Shown here one piece after another: positions 7,886 to 16,294 of a DNA stretch of 38,498 nt. The stretch lies in NCBI RefSeq assembly GCF_021404405.1, contig NZ_JABFTV010000018.1, positions 1 through 38,498 on the forward strand, read 5' to 3'. Under the pieces are notes generated by a model. That model worked only from the letters and a program-made list of their open reading frames with translations. It searched no databases and was not told where the DNA came from. The stretch's first letter is position 1. The number at the start of each line of letters is the position of its first letter. The position numbers and the translations under genes are program-made. This DNA comes from Billgrantia aerodenitrificans. GTDB lineage: Bacteria; Pseudomonadota; Gammaproteobacteria; Pseudomonadales; Halomonadaceae.

Positions 7886-9247
7886 ATGTCCACACCCAAG
7901 GTCGGTTTCGTCTCACTGGGCTGCCCCAAGGCGCTGGTAGATTCCGAGCGCATCCTGACCCAGCTGCGTACCGACGGCTACGAGATCGTGCCCAGCTATG
8001 ACGACGCCGACGTGGTGGTGGTCAATACCTGCGGCTTCATCGACAGCGCCAAGGCCGAGTCGCTGGATGCCATCGGCGAGGCGATTGCCGAGAACGGCAA
8101 GGTGATCGTCACCGGCTGCATGGGCGTGGACGAGGCGGCGATTCGCGACGTTCATCCCAGCGTGTTGGCCGTAACCGGCCCGCAGCAGTACGAGCGTGTA
8201 GTAGGTGCCGTGCACGAGGCGGCCCCGCACCGCCATCAGCACGACCCGCACATCGACCTGGTGCCGGCCCAGGGCGTGAAGCTCACCCCGCGCCACTATG
8301 CTTACCTGAAGATTTCCGAGGGCTGCAACCACAGCTGCAGCTTCTGCATCATCCCTTCCATGCGCGGCAAGCTGGTGAGCCGCCCGGTGGGCGATGTGCT
8401 GCGCGAGGCCGAAGGCCTGGCCAAGGCCGGTGTGAAGGAGCTGCTGGTGATCTCCCAGGACACCAGCGCCTACGGCCTGGACCTGCGCTATGCGCCGAGC
8501 GAGTGGCGCGGCCGCGAGGTCAAGACGCGCCTCACCGAGCTGTGCGAGGCGCTCTCCGAGCTGGGCATTCGCGTGCGGCTGCACTATGTGTACCCCTACC
8601 CCCATGTGGACGAGCTGATTCCGCTGATGGCCGAGGGCAAGATCCTGCCCTACCTGGACATCCCCTTCCAGCACGCCAGCCCCAAGGTACTCAAGGCGAT
8701 GAAGCGCCCCGCCTTCGAGGACAAGACCCTGGCTCGTATCAAGCGCTGGCGCGAGATCTGCCCCGAGCTGACCATTCGCTCTACCTTCATCGTCGGCTTC
8801 CCCGGCGAGACGGAAGAGGACTTCCAGTACCTGCTCGACTGGCTGAGCGAAGCGCAGCTCGACCGCGTGGGCTGCTTCCAGTACTCCCCGGTGGATGGCG
8901 CACCGGCCAACGAGCTGGGCCTGGAGCCGGTGCCGGACGACATCAAGCAGGAGCGCTGGGAGCGCTTCATGGCCCACCAGCAGCTGATCTCCGCCGCTCG
9001 CCTGGAGCGCAAGATCGGCCGCGAAATCGAGGTGCTGGTGGACGAGGTCGACGAGGATGGCCCCATTGGCCGCAGCGAAGCGGATGCCCCCGAGATCGAC
9101 GGCATGGTATTCCTGGAATCCAAGCGCACCCTGCGCCCCGGCGACGTGGTGCGCGCTCGCGTCACCAACGCCGACGAGTACGATCTCTGGGCCGAGGTGA
9201 TCGAGGAGAGTCAGCCGGTCAAATTCATGGATTTCTATAGTGCCTGA
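7886..9247 (+). CDS. rimO: Ribosomal protein S12 methylthiotransferase RimO
   Basis: A 453-residue radical-SAM enzyme that methylthiolates Asp89 of ribosomal protein S12 (E. coli numbering). The UPF0004 domain carries Cys13, Cys49 and Cys78 for one 4Fe-4S cluster. The radical SAM CxxxCxxC is Cys147, Cys151 and Cys154 in EGCNHSCSFC, and a TRAM domain closes the C-terminus (about 385-450). The GFVSLGCPK start is typical of RimO rather than MiaB. I place the start at ATG 7886, with AAGAGG seven bases upstream, not at the in-frame ATG 42 bp earlier. A 6-bp stem (9240-9255) spans the stop codon. Confidence 0.97.
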   Translation: MSTPKVGFVSLGCPKALVDSERILTQLRTDGYEIVPSYDDADVVVVNTCGFIDSAKAESLDAIGEAIAENGKVIVTGCMGVDEAAIRDVHPSVLAVTGPQQYERVVGAVHEAAPHRHQHDPHIDLVPAQGVKLTPRHYAYLKISEGCNHSCSFCIIPSMRGKLVSRPVGDVLREAEGLAKAGVKELLVISQDTSAYGLDLRYAPSEWRGREVKTRLTELCEALSELGIRVRLHYVYPYPHVDELIPLMAEGKILPYLDIPFQHASPKVLKAMKRPAFEDKTLARIKRWREICPELTIRSTFIVGFPGETEEDFQYLLDWLSEAQLDRVGCFQYSPVDGAPANELGLEPVPDDIKQERWERFMAHQQLISAARLERKIGREIEVLVDEVDEDGPIGRSEADAPEIDGMVFLESKRTLRPGDVVRARVTNADEYDLWAEVIEESQPVKFMDFYSA

Positions 9248-9300
9248 TTAGGCACTTGATAGTCGTCCACCCCCGTCGTACGGGAAGCATCGTGTCAGAC

Positions 9301-11037
9301 TCAGCCACCGAACTGCCAGGTAATGCGGGCGTTGATTCGCCCGCTGCGCCGGCCGCTCTCCTGGTCACGATCCCCCATGGGGTGGGCGTACTCTACCCCA
9401 AGCCGATAGTTTGCCAAGTTGCTCAGCTCGACACCGCCAACTGCTGAGATCAGTTCACTCTGGATATCGTGCTGGTTGAATTCGGTACGCGCCGCGTCAA
9501 CCAGCACATAGGGCTCGATGCGGGTAAGCCAGGCTTTCCCTTTCAAGCTGTGCAAGTAACGTAGTTCGACCTCACCGGCATAGCCTTTGTCGCCCTCGGC
9601 TTGGCCATCCGGATAAGCACGACCGAAGCGGCTGCCCCCATAGTTGCCGCGCTCCGCCATCGGTAACCTGTCATCCGACCAGAATCCCGCAAGACGCGTA
9701 CTCAGACGCCAGTTGGGTGTCAGCTGCTCGGCCCAGCGCGCCTGCACTCCTGAACGAGTGAAGTGCAGGCTCTCATCGCTTGCAACAAGCTGCTCTTCGG
9801 CATGAATTTCGTTGCGATTGGCACCAAGATCAACGCCTTGACGCAGGTCTCCACGGATTTCCAGCAGACGCTGCTCATCTCCTATGCGGTAGGTGGTGTT
9901 GAGCTCGATAGCGGAATAGTGCAAGTCCTGCCGTGTATGCCGTAGCAGCTCTCCATCGAGGCGGATGTCATAATCGGCTCTCTCGTTGTGATGATCCACC
10001 GCCATACCCACCTCCCAGAGACGCGTACGCCTCAGTAGCAGCGGATAATCCGCAGCGGCACGGAAACGGTTACGCACCTTGCTTTCATGCACGTCCAGCT
10101 CTTGGCCTAACAGCAGCAAAGGCTCGTTATCGCTGCTATCGAAGCGGTTCGCCCCGAGCGTAATGCGCAGACCATCGCTACCTAGCTGCTGCTGGTACTC
10201 CACGGCATAGAATTCATTGTCATTATCCACCGGCATCAACGCAGCGAAAGAGAGCTTCTCGCCGTATGGGGTATTGGCCTGGAGGCTCAGGTTACCCAGC
10301 ACCAGGAAATCGTCCTCATTACCACCGTCAACCGACAGGCCAGCCTGAATACGACGGGTATCACGCTCCTCGACCCTCAAGGTCGTTCCCCCCGAGGGTG
10401 TTCTGGGTACCGGCGCGCTGATCGCCAACTGCGCCCCGGGAATCCGATCGATCAGCGCGGTATAACGCTCGAAAGTGGCGCGCGTCAGCGGTCGTTCGCC
10501 ATGCATACGATTCGCCAGCCGTTCGACACGGGCTGCCACCGCGGCATTGGTGATGAGAATTTCATTACGCACGATATGCCCCTCGACCACCACCACCGTG
10601 ACGGTTCCATCCACGAAATTATTGGTCGGCAGGTAGGCGTAGGAGAGAGGATAGTCGGCTTTCTGATAGCGCTTGGTAATGGCTTCAACGGCATCGATCA
10701 GATCGCCAAGCCTGACCTCATGGCCCACCATCGGCACAAGGTCTACGGCCAGCGACTCGAGATCGAAGACCGAGCCGCCGACGATGTTGACGTGTTCGAC
10801 CGGAATGCGCATATCGCGGTCGAGTTCGCCTGGGCTGACTGGCAGCTCGACGCGCGTCGTGCTGCGTAGCTGTTGCTCTCTGACTTCCTGCAAGGGAGGC
10901 GAGAGCGTTGGCTGTCGATCATCGATCAGCGCAGGAAGGTCACTGGCATGAGACTGGCCGAGATGGAAAGGCCCCCACGAAAGCAAGATAAGACCGGCAT
11001 AAAACGGCAACACTCTATTGTAGCGTGTCGACGGCAT
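9301..11037 (-). CDS. TpsB-type outer-membrane transporter (ShlB/FhaC/HecB family)
   Basis: A 578-residue two-partner-secretion (TPS) pore of the Omp85/TpsB superfamily. It has a signal peptide (about 1-32, ending near SHAS), a linker with a Pro-rich stretch, POTRA domain 1 (about 78-155, with GHEVRLGDLIDAV), POTRA domain 2 (about 156-232, ending RVEERD), then a 16-strand-type barrel to the C-terminus. The loop-6 motif of the family is present as FGRAYPDG with a following GDKGYAGEVEL. Relatives move hemolysins or adhesins across the outer membrane. The start is put at ATG 11037, with AGGGA upstream, because it begins the signal peptide; the frame stays open 96 bp further. It follows the repeat lipoprotein gene in the same direction. 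No TPS-domain exoprotein is present in the window. Confidence 0.92.
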   Translation of the reverse strand: MPSTRYNRVLPFYAGLILLSWGPFHLGQSHASDLPALIDDRQPTLSPPLQEVREQQLRSTTRVELPVSPGELDRDMRIPVEHVNIVGGSVFDLESLAVDLVPMVGHEVRLGDLIDAVEAITKRYQKADYPLSYAYLPTNNFVDGTVTVVVVEGHIVRNEILITNAAVAARVERLANRMHGERPLTRATFERYTALIDRIPGAQLAISAPVPRTPSGGTTLRVEERDTRRIQAGLSVDGGNEDDFLVLGNLSLQANTPYGEKLSFAALMPVDNDNEFYAVEYQQQLGSDGLRITLGANRFDSSDNEPLLLLGQELDVHESKVRNRFRAAADYPLLLRRTRLWEVGMAVDHHNERADYDIRLDGELLRHTRQDLHYSAIELNTTYRIGDEQRLLEIRGDLRQGVDLGANRNEIHAEEQLVASDESLHFTRSGVQARWAEQLTPNWRLSTRLAGFWSDDRLPMAERGNYGGSRFGRAYPDGQAEGDKGYAGEVELRYLHSLKGKAWLTRIEPYVLVDAARTEFNQHDIQSELISAVGGVELSNLANYRLGVEYAHPMGDRDQESGRRSGRINARITWQFGG

Positions 11038-11105
11038 AGCAATCCCTGCGGCAAGAATCCAAGGGTAAGACGTGGTGGTTATTCGTGTTATCGGCTTACT
11101 GTGCA

Positions 11106-11138
11106 CAGGCACGCAGCGACCACTGCGCTGCATGCCTG
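11106..11138 (-). promoter_or_regulatory. Intra-operon hairpin between lipoprotein and transporter genes
   Basis: Arms 11106-11118 and 11126-11138 pair over 13 bp with one mismatch (CAGGCACGCAGCG against CGCTGCATGCCTG) around a 7-base loop. It lies 17 bases past the lipoprotein stop and about 70 bases before the transporter start. No U-run follows, so it looks more like an mRNA-stabilising or attenuating stem than a full terminator. It could keep lipoprotein mRNA above transporter mRNA; that is inference. Confidence 0.45.
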
Positions 11139-11154
11139 GACCCCACCATTGCGG

Positions 11155-12378
11155 TTAGCGGGAGCTTCCCAGCAGGCCACCCAGCAGCCCGCCCCCTTTC
11201 TTCCTGCCATCGCCCTCGGCAAGTAGACTACCGGTCAAGCCATCGACGGTACCGGTGACACCGCCAAGCAGACCTTTGTCGCCACCGAGAAGGCCGCCGC
11301 TTTGACTGCCACCAAGCAAGCTACCGGTCAGGCCATCGACGGTACCGGTGACACCACCGATCAGCCCTGAGTCGCCAGCGAGAAGACTGCCCTTCTGAGC
11401 ACCACCAAGCAGCCCTGTATTGCCACCAAGCAAATTCCCTTCGTTAGCTGTATTACTCAACGGGCCTGTCCGCAGCAGGCCACCTTCGATGTTACTGTTG
11501 GCCGATAACAGGCCGCCGGTGTCAACGATCAGTTGGCCAGCTCCGGTAACCGTCGTACCGACACCTGCCAGTAGCGCATCACCACTTGCCAGATCATCGC
11601 CCAGCATTACCACTACACCGCCGACTTCCTGCAGCAAGTTACTGGCCGGCGGACCGACGACCAAGGCATCTCCCAAGTTTTGAGTGATCCCACCAAGATC
11701 GACGACAAGCGGCCTCACGACTGCGGTCAGCTCCGTCGTCAACCCGGCGAGATGAGCATTCTCATCGGTCAACGACAACGTCAGCGCATCCGCTGTAGCG
11801 GTTACCGTGCCTCCCAGCTCCTCGACGGTACCACCGAGACCGGTAAGCAACCCGGTGGCTTCATCGACCTGCAGGAATACCGGCAGCGTGTTGAGAGCCT
11901 CGACGGTGGTGCCAGCAGCCGATACCGCTTGCCCAGTGTGACCAACGGCGCCAGTCACGCCTGCCAGGGTAGTGCCCAAGGCATTGTCGTTTTCAGAAAT
12001 ATCGCCGAGCCCAGCTCCGATACCGTCTGCCAGGGTGTTAACGCCATCCCCCAAATGAATGACAACGTTGCCGCCACCATCGGTAATGGCTCCAACCAGC
12101 GGCGCATCAAGTTGAGTGACGGCATCACCTACGGTGGCGATAGTATCTCCCAGCCCACCGGATGCCTCCGATGTACTCTGTGCAATTCGCTCGAGCCCGG
12201 AGCCGCCGCCACTACCATCGCCCACCCCGCCCGTACCACCATTACCGCCCCCCGGGCTCCCCGGGCCAGTAGCATTGCCAAGTGGCTGTGAGCTGGACGA
12301 AGTGCCACTGCAACCTGCCAGCAGGATGGCCGTTGTCAGGGCCGCCAACGGTAACAACCGATTCATTGCAACCATCAT
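11155..12378 (-). CDS. Gly/Leu-repeat ('collagen-like') lipoprotein, probable partner of the TpsB transporter
   Basis: A 407-residue predicted lipoprotein. The signal peptide ends in the lipobox LLAGC with the acylated Cys at residue 23 and Ser after it, which favours outer-membrane sorting. A Gly/Ser-rich linker (about 25-62) leads into a low-complexity body poor in Lys, Arg and aromatics and rich in G, L, V, T and D. Its C-terminal part has degenerate LLGG units and two near-identical copies of GGVTGTVDGLTGSLL, 31 residues apart (about 339-354 and 370-385). The tail is a short basic KKGGG plus LLGG cap. No hemagglutination TPS domain is seen. Such proteins are sometimes auto-named collagen-like, but true G-x-y triplets are not continuous. 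The ATG at 12378 has AAGGAG upstream. It is first in an apparent operon with the TpsB gene; function unknown. Confidence 0.85.
   Translation of the reverse strand: MMVAMNRLLPLAALTTAILLAGCSGTSSSSQPLGNATGPGSPGGGNGGTGGVGDGSGGGSGLERIAQSTSEASGGLGDTIATVGDAVTQLDAPLVGAITDGGGNVVIHLGDGVNTLADGIGAGLGDISENDNALGTTLAGVTGAVGHTGQAVSAAGTTVEALNTLPVFLQVDEATGLLTGLGGTVEELGGTVTATADALTLSLTDENAHLAGLTTELTAVVRPLVVDLGGITQNLGDALVVGPPASNLLQEVGGVVVMLGDDLASGDALLAGVGTTVTGAGQLIVDTGGLLSANSNIEGGLLRTGPLSNTANEGNLLGGNTGLLGGAQKGSLLAGDSGLIGGVTGTVDGLTGSLLGGSQSGGLLGGDKGLLGGVTGTVDGLTGSLLAEGDGRKKGGGLLGGLLGSSR
11228..11368. repeat. 93-bp-period direct repeat inside the lipoprotein gene
   Basis: Blocks starting at 11228 and 11321 share a run of about 42 bp (beginning CTACCGGTCA) with very few differences, and encode the same GGVTGTVDGLTGSLL unit. 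The high nucleotide identity points to recent duplication or slippage. Copy number may vary between strains. Confidence 0.7.
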
Positions 12379-12800
12379 TTTTGTCTCCTTTCTTCCTTGG
12401 TCGTCAGGACATGATTGTTGTCATTGCCGCTTAGGCGAGATCGACGCCAAGCGGTAAATGCATCTCAACCCCGACAGTTCCTCCAGACTGTCGTGGGCAA
12501 CGCCATAGCTCTGCAATCGAGCACTCACCCTCAATCGTTACACTTGATTACATTAATGAGTTCTTCCTACGTGTTGTAGTCAATCTCTTACGCTAGAGAA
12601 TCCCGTACACCAGATAGCTCCTCCTTAAAGAAAGATTCGCATGCGAAATATTTTGCAATAATGAGATTTTAGGTAAAAAATGATTAGTAACTTTGCACTT
12701 TCGCTCACCCGCCCACCAGTCGTTCGTGCGGGGCATGGACGGGCGATATAAGCCACTCGCTTATTTTACGAAGACCTTGGACTTACAGGGAGTTAGCCAA
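12379..12800. other. 422-bp AT-rich divergent intergenic region
   Basis: This separates the lipoprotein-TpsB operon (minus) from the Rob-like regulator (plus) and must hold both promoters. It is far richer in A and T than its neighbours, most of all at 12540-12695, where runs such as GAAATATTTTGCAATAATG occur. I find no convincing -35/-10 pair or full marbox, so no site is named. The region could also bind a silencer of AT-rich DNA such as an H-NS/MvaT-type protein, which is inference. Confidence 0.5.
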
Positions 12801-13640
12801 GTGAACTGCATCTCGCCGGCTGTGCGGTCTGCCGAGATCTGGCTGAGTGACAAAGCATCACATCAAGTGTCTATGCGCCAACTCGCCGACTATCTTGGCT
12901 ATTCGGAGTCTCACTTGAGGCGTCTGTTCACGAGCCATTTCGGCTATAGCCCAGGCCGTTATCGCGATCTCCTGCGCCTGGAGCGTGCCGCCATGCTATT
13001 AGCACGTACGCGCTTGCCGATCATAGAAATCGCCATTCAGTGCGGGTACTCGAGCCACCCGGTTTTTACCCGTGCATTTCGCCACAAGCATGGCAGCAGC
13101 CCGCGCACGTTCCGCCAACAATTTGAACATTACCAACAAGTTGCGATTTCCAGACTTCGTCAGGACGTCTTTGATTCCTGCCGTCCTCGCATCGTCAAGA
13201 ACGCCAAGTATGAGCTTTACCTGGCTCGCCACTATGGCAAGCTCGATCTCAAAGCCCAGCAGCATACCTGGCTGCACTATACGCGCCGGACCCAGCTGTC
13301 TAGCCAACATCGATCGCTTATCCAGCCCGCCTGGATCTATCACGACGACCCTGACATCACCCCTGGCGAGCGCCTCAGAACGGATCTTGGCTACCGTGCC
13401 ATGCATCCGTACTCTCTGCCAACAGAACGCTTTTTTCACCGCATCCGGATAGAGAGCAAGCGCGCGGTTACGGCACGCTTCGATAAACCTACTGACATAG
13501 AACATTTGAGAACATACTTGACGTTGGTGTGGCTACCGCAGCATGGGGAGAGCATCGATGGCAACGCGACCAGCGTACTGTTCGACGCTGCGGATGGCTG
13601 CTGCGGTTCCGGTACACTGACCATACCGCTTTTGCATTGA
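12801..13640 (+). CDS. AraC-family transcriptional regulator, Rob-like (HTH plus effector-binding domain)
   Basis: A 279-residue regulator with the layout of E. coli Rob (289 aa): N-terminal double HTH of AraC type, then a GyrI/SOUL-like effector-binding domain. The first HTH (about 23-43) contains MRQLADYLGYSESHLRRLF and the second (about 72-94) IIEIAIQCGYSSHPVFTRAF, followed by the family's SPRTFR. I choose GTG 12801 because AGGGAG lies eight bases before it and the protein then lines up with the Rob N-terminus (IWL near residue 12). An ATG at 12735 is also in frame. It is divergent from the lipoprotein-TpsB operon and may control it. Its GC is lower than that of the neighbouring rpsA. Confidence 0.88.
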   Translation: MNCISPAVRSAEIWLSDKASHQVSMRQLADYLGYSESHLRRLFTSHFGYSPGRYRDLLRLERAAMLLARTRLPIIEIAIQCGYSSHPVFTRAFRHKHGSSPRTFRQQFEHYQQVAISRLRQDVFDSCRPRIVKNAKYELYLARHYGKLDLKAQQHTWLHYTRRTQLSSQHRSLIQPAWIYHDDPDITPGERLRTDLGYRAMHPYSLPTERFFHRIRIESKRAVTARFDKPTDIEHLRTYLTLVWLPQHGESIDGNATSVLFDAADGCCGSGTLTIPLLH

Positions 13641-13661
13641 CCTGATGGCAGCCTGCAGAAA

Positions 13662-13703
13662 CAAGAACGCCGCCCCGTCTTTAACGAAGGGGCGGCGTTC
13701 TTG
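13662..13703. terminator. Strong hairpin between regulator gene and rpsA
   Basis: A 15-bp perfect stem, CAAGAACGCCGCCCC at 13662-13676 paired with 13689-13703, around a 12-base loop. On the minus strand it is followed by TTGTTTCT, a fair U-rich tail, so it probably ends the rpsA transcript. It can also stop the convergent regulator gene. Confidence 0.75.
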
Positions 13704-13720
13704 ATTGAGCCTTGGCTCAT

Positions 13721-13742
13721 CGGGCTCCGCGAACGGAGCCCG
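13721..13742. terminator. Second GC-rich stem at the rpsA 3' end
   Basis: CGGGCTCCG (13721-13729) pairs perfectly with CGGAGCCCG (13734-13742) around a CGAA tetraloop, eight bases past the rpsA stop. A further small stem, GAGCC-TT-GGCTC, lies at 13707-13718. With the main terminator these make three stacked hairpins, which probably protect the rpsA mRNA end. Confidence 0.5.
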
Positions 13743-13749
13743 AGGACGA

Positions 13750-15426
13750 TCAGTCCTGACCCATCTGCTGCTTGATCAGGTCGCCGATGGTGGTCGGGCC
13801 ACCGCTCTCGACTTCCTGCTCGCGCAGTTTCTTCAGGTTCTGACGAGTGTCGTCCTGATCCTTGGCCTTGATCGACAGGTTGATCGCACGGTTCTTGCGA
13901 TCGACGTTGACGATGCGGGCTTCGACGGTGTCGCCTTCGCTCAGCACGTTGCGCGCGTCTTCGACGCGGTCGGCGCTGATCTCGGATGCCTTGAGCACGG
14001 CAACGACGTCAGTGGCCAGCTCGACGTGGGCTTCCTTGGCATCGACCTCGATCACACGACCGGAGACGATGGAGCCCTTGTCGTTGACAGCCAGGTACTC
14101 GGCCACCGGGTCGGAGTCGAGCTGCTTGATGCCAAGCGAAATGCGCTCACGCTCCGGGTCGATGGAGAGGATGACGGCTTCGGCTTCGTCGCCCTTCTTG
14201 AAGCGGCGCACGGCTTCTTCGCCAGTCTCGGACCAGGAGAGGTCGGAGAGGTGAACCAGACCGTCGATACCGCCTTCCAGACCGATGAAGATACCGAAGT
14301 CGGTGATCGACTTGATGGTACCGGACACGCGGTCGCCCTTGTTGTACTGGGCGTTGAAGGTTTCCCACGGGTTAGCGGTGCACTGCTTGATACCCAGGGA
14401 GATACGACGACGCTCTTCGTCGATGTCGAGGATCATGACATCCACTTCGTCGCCGATGTTGACGACCTTGGACGGGTGGATGTTCTTGTTGGTCCAGTCC
14501 ATTTCGGAGACGTGAACCAGACCTTCGACACCCTCTTCCAGCTCGGCGAAGCAGCCGTAGTCGGTGAGGTTGGTGACGCGGGCCTGAACGACGGTACCCT
14601 CGGGGTAACGCTCGGTGATGCTGACCCACGGATCTTCGCCCAGCTGCTTCAGACCCAGGGAGACGCGGTTGCGCTCGCGGTCGAACTTCAGCACCTTGAC
14701 GTTGATCTCGTCGCCCACGGCAACGATTTCGCTCGGATGCTTGATGCGCTTCCAAGCCATGTCGGTGATGTGAAGCAGGCCATCGACGCCGCCCAGGTCG
14801 ACGAAGGCGCCGTAGTCGGTGAGGTTCTTGACGATACCGACGATCTGCTGGCCTTCCTGCAGGGTGGCGAGCAGCGCTTCACGCTCGGCGCTGTTCTCGG
14901 CTTCGAGCACGGCGCGGCGGGAAACGACAACGTTGTTGCGCTTCGGGTCGAGCTTGATGACCTTGAAGTCGAGTTCCTTGTGCTCGAGATGCGTGGTGTC
15001 GCGCACCGGACGCACGTCGACCAGGGAACCCGGGAGGAATGCACGGATGGAGTCGATGTCGACGGTGAAGCCGCCCTTGACCTTGCCGTTGATCACGCCC
15101 TTGACGATTTCTTCTTTCTCGAAGGCCGCTTCCAGAATCTTCCACGCCTCGGCGCGCTTGGCCTTCTCGCGAGACAGACGGGTCTCGCCGAAACCGTCTT
15201 CGACGGCTTCCAGGGCAACGCTGACTTCGTCGCCGACGGCGATGGTGAGCTCGCCGTTATCGTCGCGGAACTGCGCCGCGGGAATCTGCCCTTCAGACTT
15301 CAGGCCGGCATTGACGGTGACCCAGTCACCTTCGATGTCGACGACGGTAGCCGTGACGATGGCGCCCGGCTCCATGTTGATGTCCTGCAGTGACTGTTCA
15401 AACAGTTCAGCAAAGCTTTCGCTCAT
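13750..15426 (-). CDS. rpsA: 30S ribosomal protein S1
   Basis: 558 residues, the full length of gammaproteobacterial S1. Six S1 (OB-fold) domains follow one another, with clear VxxLTDYGAFVDLGG, TDYGCFAELEEG and TDFGIFIGLEGG signatures, each ended by an RxRxSLGIKQ motif. The first two domains bind the ribosome through S2 and the others bind mRNA upstream of the start codon. The acidic N-terminus MSESFAELFEQSL is typical. The 178-bp gap from cmk may carry its own promoter and the structured leader through which S1 represses itself in E. coli; I cannot assign these sites here. In pseudomonads ihfB follows rpsA, but here the minus-strand run ends with rpsA. Confidence 0.98.
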   Translation of the reverse strand: MSESFAELFEQSLQDINMEPGAIVTATVVDIEGDWVTVNAGLKSEGQIPAAQFRDDNGELTIAVGDEVSVALEAVEDGFGETRLSREKAKRAEAWKILEAAFEKEEIVKGVINGKVKGGFTVDIDSIRAFLPGSLVDVRPVRDTTHLEHKELDFKVIKLDPKRNNVVVSRRAVLEAENSAEREALLATLQEGQQIVGIVKNLTDYGAFVDLGGVDGLLHITDMAWKRIKHPSEIVAVGDEINVKVLKFDRERNRVSLGLKQLGEDPWVSITERYPEGTVVQARVTNLTDYGCFAELEEGVEGLVHVSEMDWTNKNIHPSKVVNIGDEVDVMILDIDEERRRISLGIKQCTANPWETFNAQYNKGDRVSGTIKSITDFGIFIGLEGGIDGLVHLSDLSWSETGEEAVRRFKKGDEAEAVILSIDPERERISLGIKQLDSDPVAEYLAVNDKGSIVSGRVIEVDAKEAHVELATDVVAVLKASEISADRVEDARNVLSEGDTVEARIVNVDRKNRAINLSIKAKDQDDTRQNLKKLREQEVESGGPTTIGDLIKQQMGQD

Positions 15427-15604
15427 GATTTTCCTACGTGATCAACGGTGTTGAGGCGTTGCCGCCTTCTCCGCACCACCAGCGAGTGCGGGCCTTATTT
15501 ACCAAACCCCCGAGGATGTTAGCGCTGGTTGGACCTGGCCGGGCTTGCAAGAATTTAGTGCCCGACCATGCCATGACATCCGTTCGAGGGCGCCGCAAGG
15601 GAGA

Positions 15605-16294
15605 TCAAGTCTCGGGGACGAGGCCACGCTGGGCCAGCCACTCCGTCAACCGTTCCACCACTTCCGGTATACTCAGGCTCGTGGTATCAAGCGTTATGGC
15701 GTCATCGGCCGGCTTGAGCGGAGCCACGCTGCGCTGCATGTCGCGTGCATCGCGTGCCTGAATTTCCTTCAAAAGACTCGATAGACTAGCACTGACCCCC
15801 GCCTCCTGCAACTGAAGGTGGCGCCTGCGCGCTCGTTCTTCAGGGCTCGCAGTGAGGAAAACCTTCAGCTCGGCGTCGGGGAAAACCACGGTGCCCATGT
15901 CGCGACCGTCGGCCACCAGACCGGGGGCCTGACGGAAGTCGCGCTGACGCTGCAGCAGCGCCTGACGCACGCCATTCAACGCCGCTACCTGAGAAGCGGC
16001 GTCGCCCACCTGCTCGGTGCGGATCTCACGGCTGACGTCATCGCCTTCGAGCAGCACGCGGGTGCTCTCCGCCTCGGCGACGAACACCACGTCGAGACCG
16101 GCAGCAACCCGTTCCAGCGCGGCTTCGTCATCCAGCGCCACGCCGTGGCGCTGGGCCGCCAGCGCGGTCAACCGGTACAGCGCGCCGCTGTCGAGCAGAT
16201 GCCAGCCCAGGCGCTCGGCGACCAGACGGCTGATGGTGCCCTTGCCGGCACCACCGGGTCCATCGAGGGTCAGCACCTTGGCCGTTTCGCTCAT
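15605..16294 (-). CDS. cmk: Cytidylate kinase
   Basis: A 229-residue nucleoside monophosphate kinase that phosphorylates CMP and dCMP with ATP. P-loop GPGGAGKGT is at residues 12-20, the CMP-binding segment includes LDSGALYR (about 35-42) and DGRDMGTVVFP (about 128-138), and the lid region is ASPEERARRR. The ATG at 16294 overlaps the stop of tyrA-aroA by 4 bp (ATGA), so the two are translationally coupled. Confidence 0.97.
   Translation of the reverse strand: MSETAKVLTLDGPGGAGKGTISRLVAERLGWHLLDSGALYRLTALAAQRHGVALDDEAALERVAAGLDVVFVAEAESTRVLLEGDDVSREIRTEQVGDAASQVAALNGVRQALLQRQRDFRQAPGLVADGRDMGTVVFPDAELKVFLTASPEERARRRHLQLQEAGVSASLSSLLKEIQARDARDMQRSVAPLKPADDAITLDTTSLSIPEVVERLTEWLAQRGLVPET

Noticed and set aside
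11228..11460. Repeats that at first look like a CRISPR array or VNTR
   Set aside because: They are in frame in the lipoprotein gene, have no uniform spacers and encode the Gly/Leu repeat.
13705..15393. 562-codon open frame on the plus strand opposite rpsA
   Set aside because: It is the antisense shadow of S1 domains; high GC removes stop codons, and the protein is a low-complexity V/D/G/L mix with no domain.
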